64,000 nt of DNA from Bromus sterilis. Taxonomy: Eukaryota > Streptophyta > Magnoliopsida > Poales > Poaceae. This document shows positions 12,657 through 24,984 of this stretch, piece by piece. The notes under the pieces were generated by a model, which was not told the origin of the DNA, ran no database searches, and worked only from the letters and a program-made list of their open reading frames with translations. The DNA lies in the NCBI GenBank assembly GCA_950022295.1, contig OX465595.1, positions 227,195,770 through 227,259,769 of the forward strand. Direction: 5' to 3'. The position numbers and the translations under genes were made by a program. Within the stretch, counting starts at the first letter, position 1. The number at the start of each line of letters is the position of its first letter.

Positions 12657-15062
12657 ATGTCGACCTCAGGTACAATGAGCGTTGCCTCAAACTGCCCCAT
12701 CTTTGATGGAACAGACTATCCATACTTGAAGAACAAGATGAGGATGCATCTTGAAGCCATTGACAAGGATCTGTGGGACATTGTTGATCAAGGCATTCCT
12801 GAAGAAAATCTGATGACTGCTCCCGAAGTTGTCAAGAAGAACTGGCAGCTTGATGCAAAAGCTCGAAGAATCATTGGTGGTCATCTCAACAAGGCTCAGT
12901 TCAACCGTATTAGTGGTCTGGATACTGCAAAGAAGATATGGACAAGACTGTCTAAAGTCAATGAAGGAATCTCAGCTCAACGAGAGTCACGAGTTGATAC
13001 ACTCCGCAGTCTCTTCAATCGGTTCAGGAGGCTGGACAATGAGCACGTGCAACAAACCTTTGACAGACTCACTAACATATCCAATGAACTTCAAGCACTA
13101 GGTGCCGCTGATATCACAGATCATGAAGTTGTGAAGAAACTACTAAGGTCACTGGATGACTCATTTGATTTCCTATCACTGATGATTCAAGAAAGGCCTG
13201 ACTTCAAGACTCTAGATCCAGCGGACATTCTCGAGCGCCTCAATGCTCATGAACTGAAGCTCTCTGAAAAACGAGATTTATACAGCCCCACGCCTAAGGT
13301 CCGCGCGCTAAAAGCTAGAGCACGAAGAGTGTCCTCTGATGAAGAGTCTAAGGCTGATACTGATAATCCTGAGACTCTCAGCCGTGAACTTGCTCTCCTC
13401 ACCAGAAAGTTTCAAAGGTTCATGAAGAAGAATCGCTTCGGAAATTCCTCAAGATCGTACTCAAGAAAAGGCAAAGATGATGATTCTATCGAAGCTAGAA
13501 AGAGAGTTTGCCACAAGTGCGAGAAGCCTGGGCATTACATCGCTGAGTGTCCTTTATGGGAAAAGGAAGCTAAACTGAAGAAGAAGAAGAAGAAAGGGAA
13601 AGATGACAGTTCTGATGAAAAGACAAAGAAGAAATCCTCAAGATCCTCAAAGTCTGCTGGATACAGGAATAGCAGTTCCCGTAAGGCTCGCGCTTATCTA
13701 GGGAAAGAATTGGACTCGGAAGAATCTGGTTCCAACCCTGATGCTGAGGAAGAAGAATCTGAAGAATCTGAGGGTGTGGCTGGTTTTTCTCTTGCCACGA
13801 CGTTTGTCTCAAAGTCAATCTTCAGCACTGAGGAATCTGGCCTATCACATGCTGATGATGAAGCTGAAGACACAACTCCTTCCTTCTGCTTCATGGCCAA
13901 GTCCTCCAAGGTATCTTCTTACTCATCATCAGATGAACCCTCTGATGAAGAACCTGATGAAAACTATGCTAAACTTCCTAAACTTGCATCTAAGCAACAA
14001 CGTGCACTTGAAAAGATTCATATCTCACTAAAAAAAAGTGATGATATGTTGGTTGAGGAACTGACGAAGACTCAAAAGTTGACTGATGAATAAAAAATTC
14101 TTCAGTCAAAGTTTGATGACTTGTTCAATCGTCATGAGGAACTCCTTACTGATCATGAAAAGCTGTCTCATGAGTTCCTCAAGAGGAAACAAGAACTTGA
14201 ATGCGTAAGGATGTCTCATGACGTTCCGAGGAAAGAAAATGATTCACTCCTCTCCCAACAGATCATCATGCCTCAAGAAGGATTTAATCCTCCCTGTTTA
14301 AAATGCATTGAACTTGATCGTATCATCTTTGTTCCTAGTTCCTCAATGTCTTCAGACTCTGTTATTTCTATTGCTTCTGTGGTATCTAACCCCTCATCTG
14401 AGGATACCATAGACATTGCTGAAGAAAATGCTAGGTTGAAGAGTCTACTAGAAACAGGCATGTTCAAGAGTCTGAAAGGACATCAGACTCTTTGTGACAT
14501 CCTCAAGAAACAGATCCTCAACAGGAACCCGAGGAAAGAAGGCGTCGCATTCACTCGGAAACTCAACCCTGATGGGTCTTACTGGAAACCTGAACAATAT
14601 CCTGAGACCACTTGGGTTCGGGCAAAGATGCCTCCTCCTGATCCCGATACCTTATCTGGTTATGATGTTGTTTCTTCAGATGTGATGATTGAGTCATTTG
14701 ACTCAAACTATAAACTGTTTAAGAATGGTAATGGTGAGGTATTTGCCAGATACATCGGAACTAACTGCAGGAACGGTCCTCCAGTCAAGCAGATCTGGGT
14801 TCCAAAGGACCTCATCACTAACCTTCCTGTGAATGCAGATGCAAATGAGCTGAGGTTATCATCTGAGGACGATACCTCAAAAGGAAATGATTATAATCAT
14901 GTATCTTCTAACCATTTTGTTCACAGGGAAGCTCCTGATAAGAATGCTTATGCATTTGTTTATCCTGATGCTGCCACCTCACACCCCATTAGGTCTCATC
15001 ACCCTCATCAATCCTCATGTGCCTCAAGACCACCCATAAAGATGTGGGTGGTTAAGAACTAA
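12657..15062 (+). pseudogene. C1 gag (Sirevirus type), one internal stop
   Basis: The ATG at 12657 lies 52 bases after the primer site and opens a 478-codon frame. It has a copia gag region (about residues 10-200, with YPYLKNKM and LLRSLDDSFD), a CCHC knuckle CHKCEKPGHYIAECP near residue 285, and a Lys/Ser/Glu-rich stretch. An in-frame TAA at 14091 interrupts it, and the same frame continues to TAA 15060. This downstream part contains coiled-coil-like sequence and a block (ETGMFKS, GHQ, LCDI, NPDG, YWKPEQYP) that is conserved in C2 at about 43370-43520. Sirevirus gag proteins are known to be long at the C-terminus, and some bind dynein light chain 8. Here that is only family knowledge. The stop at 14091 is decay or needs readthrough; I favour decay. 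Confidence 0.88.
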
Positions 15063-18000
15063 TCATCCTTGCAGGGACATGTCCTGTGGCAATTACAATT
15101 TCTGCAGATCATATGCCCAGGACAACAACATTTGAGTCAGTTGAAGGATAATTATATTGTTTGGTTTCATAGAATCAATCCTGAGGAACATCCTAAGGAA
15201 TTAATTCTGAGGAACCTTAAATTCCTCAAACTGAGACTGGCTCATAACTTGCTGTATGAGATACTAATTCATTTGCAGGGAAAGACTGAATGGGTGATGG
15301 ATAGTGGATGCACAAATCATATGACGGGTGACAGAAGTCTTCTTATGAAATCATCACTAAGTCCTTCAAAGAAAACCATCACCTTCGCTGATAAAGGTAA
15401 AAGTAAGGTATTGGGTCTCGGCAGAGTGGCTATCTCTCGAGACCAACACATTGATAAAGTCATGCTTGTTAAATCCCTTGGATACAACTTGATGTCTGTA
15501 TCCGTGCTATGTGATCTTAATCTCGCTGTTCTCTTCGGAAAATATGGATGTATTGTCTTTATGACTAGCGATAAATCCATTGTCTTCAGTGGGGTTAGGA
15601 AAGGTGACCTGTATATTTTAGATTTCTCTGAAGGTCCTTAGGTCGCTACATGCCTCATGGCACGAGCCTCAGAGTGCTGGCTATGGCATCGAAGACTCGG
15701 CCACGCTGGAATGAGAAATCTTCAGAAGCTGGTGCTGAAGAAACATGTCCTCGGGATTGAGGAAATCAGATTCTCAAAGGACCGGCTCTGTGGTGCTTGC
15801 GAAGATGGAAAGATGACCAAGGCCAAGCACCCAGCGAAGACAATCATGACTACTACAAGACCGCTGGAATTGCTTCACATGGATCTATTTGGTCCTCCAA
15901 AGTATTCAAGCTTTGGAGGTAATATGTATGGTCTTGTTATTGTTGATGACTTCTCACGATACACTTGGGTGCATTTTGTTCTCTATAAGTCAGAAACTCC
16001 AGCAATCCTCAAGCGCGTCGCCCTGTGTGTCATGAACAACTACAACCTGAAGATCAAGCACATTCGAAGCGACAACGGCACTGAGTTCAAGAACTTCGGT
16101 GTGGAAGAATTCCTCGATGACTTGGGAATTACTCATGAATTCTCTGCGCCATACACTCCTCAGCAAAATGGCGTTGTTGAGAGAAAGAACCGAACACTCA
16201 TCGAGATGGCTCGCACGATGCTGGCTGAGTACAATACTCCACTCAAGTGGTGGGCTGAAGCAATCAACACTGCATGCCACATCGTCAATCGAGTGTATCT
16301 TCACAAGTTCTTCAATAGAACATCATACGAGTTAATGGTCGGTAAGAAACCCAATGTAAGTTACTTCAAGCTATTCGGTGCACCTTGATGGATTCGTGAT
16401 CCTCATCACCAGTCGAAATTTGCACCCAAAGCATGTGAGGGTTTCATGCTTGGTTATGGTATCAACTCGCACACCTACAGAGTCTTCAATATTAGTCATT
16501 ATAAAATTGTTGAGACTGTAGACGTGCGATTTGATGAACAACTCGCACCTGCCACATGATTTAGATGAAGCACCACCTGAAGAACAGATCAAGAAGATGG
16601 GTGCTGGTGATATCATTCCTGTGGATCATCCTGAAGAAATCCACATACCACCTGCTCCTGAAGAACATCAAAATCCTGATTCAAATAATCCTGATGACGA
16701 TCCTGATCCTGAGGCTCCTGATACCCCTGAAGTACCTGAAGCTGATGCAAATGAATCTGACAGCAGTGACGAAGATGCGCCTGAAGATCATCCTCCTCGA
16801 CTTCCTCGTGTGGCAAATGAAGTTCAAGTGGACAAAATCCTCGCTGACGTCAACCTACCAGGTACTCTTACTCGTGCAAGAGCTAATCGTATAGCTAACT
16901 TTTGTGGGCATTTCTCGTTTGTATCAATTTCAGAGCCCACCAAAGTCACCGAGGCATTCCAAGAAGCGGAATGGATTCAGGCTATGCAAGACGAACTTCT
17001 TCAGTTTAAACTGAATGATGTTTGGGAACTAGTCAAACGTCCTGATCCTCGAGTTCACAATGTCATCGGCACGAAGTGGATCTACCGCAACAAACTCGAT
17101 GAAGATGGACAAGTCATCAGAAACAAAGCTTGTCTCGTAGCTCAAGGATATACTCAAGTAGAGGGGATCGACTTCGGTGAAACTTTCGCTCCTGTTGCTA
17201 GACTTGAATCCATTCGTATTATGCTTGCATTCCCTAACCATCATAATATCAAGTTATATCAAATGGATGTGAAAAGTTCTTTCCTCAATGGTAATATCGA
17301 GGAAGAAGTATATGTTTCTCAACCTCCAGGTTTTGAAGACGCAAAGAAGCCTGATATGGTGTAAAGATTGAAGAAAGCCCTTTATGGACTGAAGCAAGCC
17401 CCTCGGGCTTGGTATGACACACAAAGGGACTTCCTCATCAGCAAGGGCTTCAAATCTGGTTCCCTCGATCCAACTCTTTTCACAAAACGATATGATGATG
17501 CATTATTCATATGTCAAATTTATGTTGATGACATAATATTTGGATGCACTAACAAGAAATACAGTGAAGAATTTGCATTCTTGATGAGTGAACAGTATCA
17601 GATGTCCATGATGGGCGAACTGAAGTTCTTCTTAGGGCTTCAAATTTGTCAACAACGCAACGACATCTTCATCTCTCAGGAGAAGTACCTCAAGGAGTAC
17701 CTGAGGAAATTCGGGATGCAAGACTGCAAGGGCATCCAGACACCAATGCCCACAAATGGACAACTTGGCCCTGATGAAAATGGCAAGGACTATGATCAAA
17801 AGGTATACCGCTCCATGATAGGTTCTCTTGTATATCTATGTGCATCAAGGCCTGATATAATGTTGAGCGTTTGCATGTGTGCCCGATTCCAAGCGGCACC
17901 TAAGGAATCACATCACCAAGCGGTGAAACGAATTCTTCGATATTTGGCTCACACCCCGTCGCTAGGCTTCTGGTATCCAAAAGGCACACAGCTGGATCTC

Positions 18001-18474
18001 GTCGGATACTCAGACTCAGATTATGCTGGAGATCGAGTGGATCCGAAGTCTACCTCAGGAACATGTCATTTCCTTGGACGTTCTCTAGTGTGCTGGTCAT
18101 CGAAGAAGCAGAACTGCGTCTCCCTCTCCACTTCTGAAGCTGAATACATTGCTGCTGGCGCTAGCTGCTCACAGCTTCTTTGGATGAAGCAAACTCTGAA
18201 GGACTACGGCATCAACCTGAAGAAAATACCACTGCTATGTGACAATGAGAGCGCCATCAAGATCTCTCAGAATCCAGTACCGCACTCGAGGGCGAAGCAT
18301 ATTGAGATTCGGTATCACTTTCTTCGGGATCATGTATTGAAGGAAGATATCGTCATCAGCCACGTGAAGACTCAAGATCAACTTGCTGATATATTCACTA
18401 AGCCTTTGGATGATAAGCGATTTAGCACTCTGAGGTGTGAGCTAAATATCTTAAATTCCTCAAACGTCCAGTGA
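15063..18474 (+). pseudogene. C1 pol: protease, integrase, reverse transcriptase, RNase H
   Basis: Follows gag in the same frame after TAA 15060. About 210 bases of open but unconserved sequence come first, then protease WVMDSGCTNHMTGD near 15292, pre-integrase HRRLGHAG near 15690, and the integrase core with HMDLFGP, RSDNGTEF and GVVERKN (D, D, E all present). A TGA at 16386 stands at a position where C2 has Cys. A frame slip near 16531-16560 precedes an acidic Asp/Glu/Pro linker. Then come reverse transcriptase (KWIYRNK, QMDVKSSFLNG, YVDDIIFG near 17521) and RNase H (SEAEYIAA, DNESAIKI). A TAA at 17362 is where C2 has Tyr. The ORF ends at TGA 18472. Copia domain order is clear; the copy is dead from at least three lesions. 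Confidence 0.9.
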
Positions 18475-19490
18475 ATGGACACACATCCTAACGCTTAAAC
18501 AATATTGAAGAATCTTGATGCACAACACACGATGCGTTGTACTCCTCAAATCATGAGGAACTACCTTGCTAAGTGTGAAGAAATTAACGTGGAATTGACT
18601 CAAGATCCATCCGACAATTGTATGGTATCAAGTGTCTCATTCCCTATAAGGTGGGTAGCGCCACCGCCCAAACACCTCAGGATTTGGTGTTCCTCAACTT
18701 CCTCAGGATTTGATGTTATTCAGCTTCCTCAAGATTCGAAGTCTTCATTACTGATGATTACCGAGTTTTGTCCTCAACAGCGTTCACCTATAGTTATTAA
18801 TCTTCAGCTTTTTCTTCTTCATCTAGGTGAACGTGATCGGACCCGTCCCTCTGTGCTCACTTATCTAATCTGTCTATCTCATATGCGTTCATCCGGAAAT
18901 CATGTATTCCTCAGGCTGAGACCATTAGTCTTCATCATCAGTCTGAGACCAGTTGTCTTCATCCTCAGCCCTTGTCCTCAAGTTCCTCAAATCACAGATT
19001 TACTGTTACAACTGTCTTCAATTTGTTGTGATTTTACCGCACCATTAAGATATCCACTGAGGATCCCAACAATGAGGGGCAATCTGGTCCACAAATTTCG
19101 CAACCCCTCAGTTTTTACCCCTCTATAAATAGCCCTCTACCCCCTCCCTCGGTCATTTACCGCCCAACGCCTCCCTCACTCTCGCACCGCCGCCCTTGAG
19201 CTCCTCAAGCTCGAGCGCTAACGTCGCCGGAGTTCGCCGTCACCAGGGACGAAGACTCATTGTTCCTCAGCATTCGCCTCAAGTCTGGTATGCTTATTCC
19301 TTAGTGGTTTATTCCTCAGCATATTATTCCTCCGTACTGTTGTGTCCTCAAGCCAGTTCATCCTCAACTGTACTGCTAGCTTTCTGAAACCTGTACCTAT
19401 GCCTCATTCCTTTGTTTTCCTTAGCCTATTCCTCATGAACGCATATAACCGTACCCCACTTCCCTCGCAACTTAATTCTGTCACAGGTAC
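18475..19490 (+). promoter_or_regulatory. C1 spacer between pol and ORF3 with TATA, GC-rich leader and candidate intron
   Basis: No conserved ORF. TATAAATA at 19124-19131 is followed by a GC- and CpG-rich stretch (about 19150-19250) unlike its surroundings, and then by a T-rich segment. GT at 19288 and TTCTGTCACAG ending at 19486 would make a 199-bp leader intron, and the ORF3 ATG follows at 19491. C2 shows the same arrangement (47339-48437), with acceptor TTCTGGTCACAG and then GATGTC. Promoter and splicing are inferred; the acceptor similarity is seen directly. Confidence 0.5.
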
Positions 19491-22400
19491 ATGTCAGCTG
19501 AGGAATCGTATGGTTCTCATAGTCTCACTTCATTTGTAGCTCAGCTCGAACATACAATTCCTCAGTCTCCACCGCTAAAGCAAATGGCTCCTCGACGTAA
19601 GCACACTGATACCGCTAAAGACTTACCCCCGAAACTATATGAGAAGCTGAAGACTCCCGAACGAGAAACTGCTGATGAACGAAAGAAACGGGTACAGAAG
19701 ATCACGAGGGAATGGGCCAAGCGTTGGGTGGCCTATCAATGGCTTAATCCTCAGCATGAGGAAATGTTTGCAGTAAATCCGCCACTGAAGACCTTGGGTA
19801 TCAAGGCTCGACCTCCACCAGCTCCTGGAGTCATTCCTGATCCCACAACAATGCGCACTCCTGAAGACTTTCCTGCGGCATATGAGCAGTACCTCAAGCG
19901 CACTCGCAGTCGTGTCAAGATTCTGGTCTGTGACATGACTGTTTCAATACAGATTCCGCCTCAAGATCAGTCTCAACCCAGACAACAACCTCCGCCTCAG
20001 CACCGCAAAAAGGCTCCTGGCATGAAACCTCAAGTTGCTGGCTCCTCATGTCAACGCACAGATGGTGCTGCCACCTCCTCAAGGATACGCACTGATGAAT
20101 CTGGTGCTCCTGAGGCCTCAACCACAATGCCTCAGCCTCAGCTGAAGACCAAAACTATTCTTCAACGCAGCCCTCGCCCCTCACCAAAGAAAACTGCTAT
20201 GCGTGGCGCCATTCATCATACTCCTCAATCTTCTGATGATGAAGATGAATTTGAGGATTTGGCCGGCTTCGTCGCCACTGAAGCTGATAAGATTGAATAT
20301 GTGCGTGCTGCGGCCAGACGTAAAGCTGAAGCAACGGGTTCAGAAATCCCGTTTCTCCTTGATCCCAAGAAGATCTTGGAGTACATTGAAATTTGGTCTG
20401 TTAAGCCTGACACTCCGCTTGATGATTTGGAAATCCCGAAAGACATCAAATTCTATGTTCAACAATTCCTCATAAATGAGATTCATCAACGAGATATTCA
20501 GAAATAGTTGAAGGCCAAACTGAAGAAAGTCCTCAGTGACTTCAAGAAGAGACCTATCACTGATGTTACTCCTCAGGAGTTTATTGAGCATCAATGTGAA
20601 GTTCAATGACTCAACATTGAGTTCGCTGCCAACCGGACTTATATTGGAAAATCCAAGGAACGGATCTCACAACAGATGGCAAAGTTGATGAAGCTTCGAC
20701 AGCCTGCTTCCTCAGTACCCACTGATGCTTCTGCCAAAAGCCTCAAGCGCATGCCTGAAGCCCAACCCTCAACTCCACCTGCTGCGAAGAAGCCTACTGT
20801 TGAAGAACCCATTGATGCTACACCACTTTCATCAGCTCCTCCGACAAATCAGGCCGCCGATACCATCGCTCATGTTACTGGTGCCTCAACTCCACCTCAG
20901 AATCCTCAGCGCAGTTTAATCGTCTTCACTCTACCCCCTGCTACAACACCAATTGTTCCAACTCCACCGTCCCCACCGCCACCAGTTATCACTGAGATTG
21001 AAGACATGGACGTCGACATTATGGATGATGGAACTCCTCGTGTCCATGATGAGGATTACGGGATGACCAACTCGCCCACTCATACGGTCTTCTCACCTGA
21101 GCCTCACTCCAACACTGTGACTGAGGTGCTTCCTGATACTTCTCTACAGTCTGAAGAATCAGTTGGTGCATCGTCCTCAGCGTCTGATGCTGATGACCCA
21201 GAAGCCACAAGTGCTCCCACAAACTCTGCTGCTGATACTGATGCTGCAGCAACCACAACTACTGATACTGATGCTGCTGACCGTACCACTGCTGATCCTC
21301 AGCCTGACCCACCAGCAGCTGCAACTGAAGCTGAAGCCGAGCAAAGCACAAATGCCCCTCCTGAAGCAGAAAACAGTACCAATGCTGATGCTGAAGCCTC
21401 AAAGGATGGCTCTGAAGACAAACATGCTACATCACCTCGTCTTCCCAAGGACCTCACCACATTTGTGCCTGAAGCATCTGCAGCAGCTCCGCCTCAACAT
21501 CAAGCCTCTCTTCAGATTGAAGTGCCTCAAGCTCCTTCACCACCTCAAGGCCCAGTTCAAGCTCGGTCCTTGTGTCCGAAGCAGAAGCAACCGTTCTTCC
21601 GTGACCTTGAAGCTGATGATACCCCGAGCTTTGATGCTACTGATTTCTTCAATGCCATGAGTTTCTTCCAAGAGGGGACTCGAAATCCATATCATTCTGC
21701 TCCACCTCGAAAGCTACTGAGGTTCTGGACTGCCACTCAGAAGAACTACTATGCTTCAGTGCTCTACAAGCAAAACAAAGTGTTTCCTCACAAGCACATT
21801 CCTCTGATGGATATTGAAGCCCTTCCCTGCTTCAACTATGTGCTTCAGGATCTGCATCATGCCAAGCTGCTTCAGTTCTGCTCTGAATGCATACACTGGA
21901 ATGAAGAGCTTGTGCTTCCGTTTTATGCCACGTTGTATGTTTCACGAAATACTCTAGATATCAACACCTAGGTCCTCGAGTGGATGACTGAGCATCATCA
22001 CTACCCCATCACCGTTCCTGAAGCAATTGATATTCTTGAGTTGCCTCAGTGCACTTCCCCAGCTGCTTGCTCCTGTGGGGCTCAAATTCTTCGAGATGAC
22101 CTGATGAACATTCTAATGAAACCTCAGGCCCCTGAAGCCCCAACTCGCACAAAGTTTCCTGTCTCTGAGCTTCTGTATCTTCCAAGTACGTTGTATCGGA
22201 TTCTGGCGAAGACCTTCTGCCCCATTAAAGGCTATGAATCCACTGCTGAAGTAGTTATTGGCATCATGAAGAACATACTCCACAACCTTTGCATTTCTGG
22301 GCCAATCAACGTCCCTGGCTTCTTCTTCAGAACTATGGTTGATGCAGCACAGAATCCTCATATCCTGAAGCCATATGCGCCTTCGATCATGAAGCTCATC

Positions 22401-22946
22401 CGAGCCATGACTGGAATTGATTTCCAACCTGATCACCCGAATCACAGGACCTATCTGCCGCCTGTCGAAGTGCTTCAGCATACTATTGCTTCAAATGACA
22501 AAGGCAGAGACATCTTCTATGAAGCAGTTCTCCCGACCAATTCCCTCGGTGGAAACATTCGTCATCCTCAGTCTCGCACAACGGATGAAACCAGAACTCA
22601 TGCCTCAACTGAGGATACAACTCAGGCTCGAGTGATGACTGACCGAGAGCTTCTGATTAGTCTTCATCAGAAAGTTGATCATAATCATGATTGGGTGAAG
22701 CTTCAGTTTTTCTAAATTCTCAGCTACATGGCTCAGACGCATTCTTTAGTGAAGAAAGTGCATCAGTATACTCATCATACATATCAACATCTTGATGCCT
22801 TGATGAAAGAGGTACTCACCCTTGAAAACCTTGCAAATTTGATCTTCAACAGCCTCCGATTCCTGCAATCCGACCCCCGAGGAAATTCAGACGTTGCACA
22901 ACTCCTCCTCCGGCCATGGATTCCTATTCTTCAAACCAGGAGTTGA
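19491..22946 (+). pseudogene. C1 ORF3 (so-called env-like ORF of Sireviruses), several stops
   Basis: One frame from ATG 19491 to TGA 22944, broken by stops at 20505, 20607, 21969 and 22713. The N-terminal part is basic (RKKRVQKITREWAKRW near residue 65) and has a P-rich strip with TPEDFP. The middle is Pro/Ala/Thr/Glu-rich and repetitive (about 20740-21560, many A-D-T-A and A-E-A-E words). The C-terminal block has LRFWTA and LPFYATLYVS before the stop at 21969, and LEWM just after it. N- and C-terminal blocks match C2 ORF3 in order. I see no signal peptide or transmembrane stretch, so envelope function is not supported. The product's role is unknown. The TAG at 21969 is at the same place as TAG 51219 in C2. 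Confidence 0.75.
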
Positions 22947-23540
22947 CTGCTGAAGAAGCTGAAGACACTGCTTCCTGCCCGCACACTGCAATAGACTGCC
23001 TCAGGCGTGACTCACCTCAGCCTTGAAGCATATCAACAGGGCGTTAGCTTCAGTTTTTCCCTTTTTGTTCATTTTATGACAAAGGGGGAGAATCTGTTAG
23101 TCTTCAAGCGGGTTTTAGTTATGGGGTTCTTCAGTTACAACTCTCGTTCTTCAGATTTTTTTGTAACGAGTTGTAAACTGTTATTTTGGTGTTTTCCTGA
23201 TACTATTCCTCAGTTACCTCATGCTATTTCCTCACGTTTATCATATATGCATGTGATTATCTCTGCAAACATCTCTCTCAGTGCGTTGTTTAAATTTCTC
23301 AAACACTTCATAACATGCACTGCTTCAAAAATGCCTGGATATAGGGGGAGCTCCTCATATTCCTCAAAATGCTTTAGATATTAAACATTCTTCAACTTAT
23401 ATGCATATCCTCAGGGGGAGCTTCATTATATCCAGCTTAATAACAGAAATGTTCTTCAAAGTTTTTATTCTTCAAACTCATAATTTTATCCCCGTTGAAG
23501 CTTAACCTGATTGTCATCAAATCACCAAAAAGGGGGAGAT
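22947..23540 (+). other. C1 3' untranslated region with four polypurine tracts
   Basis: Contains AAAGGGGGAG at 23081, AGGGGGAG at 23343 and 23413, and AAAAAGGGGGAGA at 23527-23539, the last directly before the 3' LTR. The last is the expected primer site for plus-strand DNA. Repeated tracts are a known Sirevirus trait. No ORF of note. Confidence 0.85.
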
Positions 23541-24984
23541 TGTAAGTGCATCAAGTGCCCTCCCCTTGAGGTTTTGGAGTTTGATGACAAAACGGTTAAG
23601 GGACTGATGTGTTTGTGAGTATACACAGAAGAACAGTCCCTGATGAGGTGTTTAACCACCAATGTCGACCCTTCAAAATGTTGAGGAACATTGGAGAAAT
23701 CGGTGTGTTTCCTGAAGAATGAAGTTGCGCGAAATCCTGAGGAAGTAGAATCCTGAAGCGTTCGGTTGAAGCTGAAGCTGAAGACGATCCTGAGGACGTT
23801 CGCGCTGAAGACGAAGTTGAAGAGTAGTCTTTGCTAAGACTTTTTATACTTCTTGAGTCATAGGAAATCACCGCACTGTTGGAGGGGTTGAAGAAAACGA
23901 GTTCCGAAGGACTGAGGAAGTGCTCAGTTAGGAATCCTGAAGAAAAACCTTGAGGAAATCTCCTGCAGTAGAAGTTCAGTCCTCGGGTGTCTGAGACGTT
24001 GTTCTTCAGGACACTGAGGTAACTAACTTCGGTTGAGGAGTCTGAAGATCGCCAGTGCGATTCTTCTAAATATCGTGAGGAGAGAGAATACTTTGACCGT
24101 GCCACGTGTTGCGTGGTGAGAGGATAGATCTTGTCTAGCAACGGTCAGTTCCAAGGGCATGAGAGTAATTGCATGCATGGGCATTTATGTCCTTTCACCT
24201 CGGGTTGCTTCGCGGCTATAAATAGCCACCCCAGCCCCATTTGTGGGTTCGATGCTCCGAGAGAAAAACTGACACTTGTCATCTGAGAGCAACCCACCTC
24301 TGAGGAAACTGAAGAACCTATGTGAGGAAAACCACCAGCCTGAGTAGTTGAGCATTTCTGAGGAAGTCGGTTCGAGTGATCCGAAGCTTTTTACTCTTGA
24401 AGACTGTGATCTTCCAGCCGGTGTAGAAGTCTTCAGTCTGAGGAAGTCAAGATGAAATTGTGACTTCCCGGAGTGACTAAATCTGTGAAGGTTTCGGGAG
24501 TCTACCTTGAAGACTCACCTGAGTTATTGGACGGAGTCTGAGGACTCTAGTTCAAGGAGAACAGGGTGAAGACTATGTCTTCTGAGTTGAATCTCAGCCT
24601 CTTCAACCAGATGTAGAGTTTTCACAGCAACTTGACTTGTTCTACCAAACCAATGTCTTCAATCTCTGGTGATATCTCTTCAACCTCTTAAGCTTCAGTA
24701 TTATGTCTTCAGAATCTATGTTGACTTCTTATGCTTCAGCTCTCCCTCTGCTCTTTGTCTTCATACTATGCATCTGAAGCACTTCTGCTTATCTGAATTG
24801 ATTTATTTCTGTTGCATTATGATGAGCTGTCCTAATGATTACATTCTGTGAAGTTTTATTTCTTCATGATTTTGGTTACTTCTTCAGCTTCATGATTGCT
24901 TCACTCCTGAAGAAAATCAAAATCTGGTATCAAAATTGAAAATCTCCCATTCACCCCCCCTCTAGTCGATATATTGCACTTTCA
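23541..24984 (+). repeat. C1 3' LTR
   Basis: 1444 bp, TGTAAGTGCATC to CACTTTCA. TATAAATA at 24217-24224. Followed directly by the TSD copy GTTGC (24985-24989). Differences from the 5' LTR are mostly transitions. Confidence 0.95.

Larger units (their letters stand above)
11145..24984 (+). mobile_element. C1: complete Sirevirus-type Ty1/copia retrotransposon
   Basis: 13.8 kb element with two 1.44 kb LTRs (11145-12590, 23541-24984), tRNA-Met primer site, gag with zinc knuckle, pol in copia order (PR-IN-RT-RH), a third ORF downstream of pol, several polypurine tracts and a perfect TSD GTTGC. Size, gag plus pol plus an extra 3' ORF, and repeated AGGGGGAG tracts are hallmarks of the plant Sireviruses (SIRE/Maximus lineage). 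The LTRs are very alike: I counted about five differences in the first 100 bases and fewer later, not a full alignment. It is younger than the G1 element it splits. Every long ORF has one or more stops. Confidence 0.93.

Noticed and set aside
18505..19128. 207-codon ORF after C1 pol
   Set aside because: No counterpart in C2, no motif, no ATG-based support. Taken as spacer.
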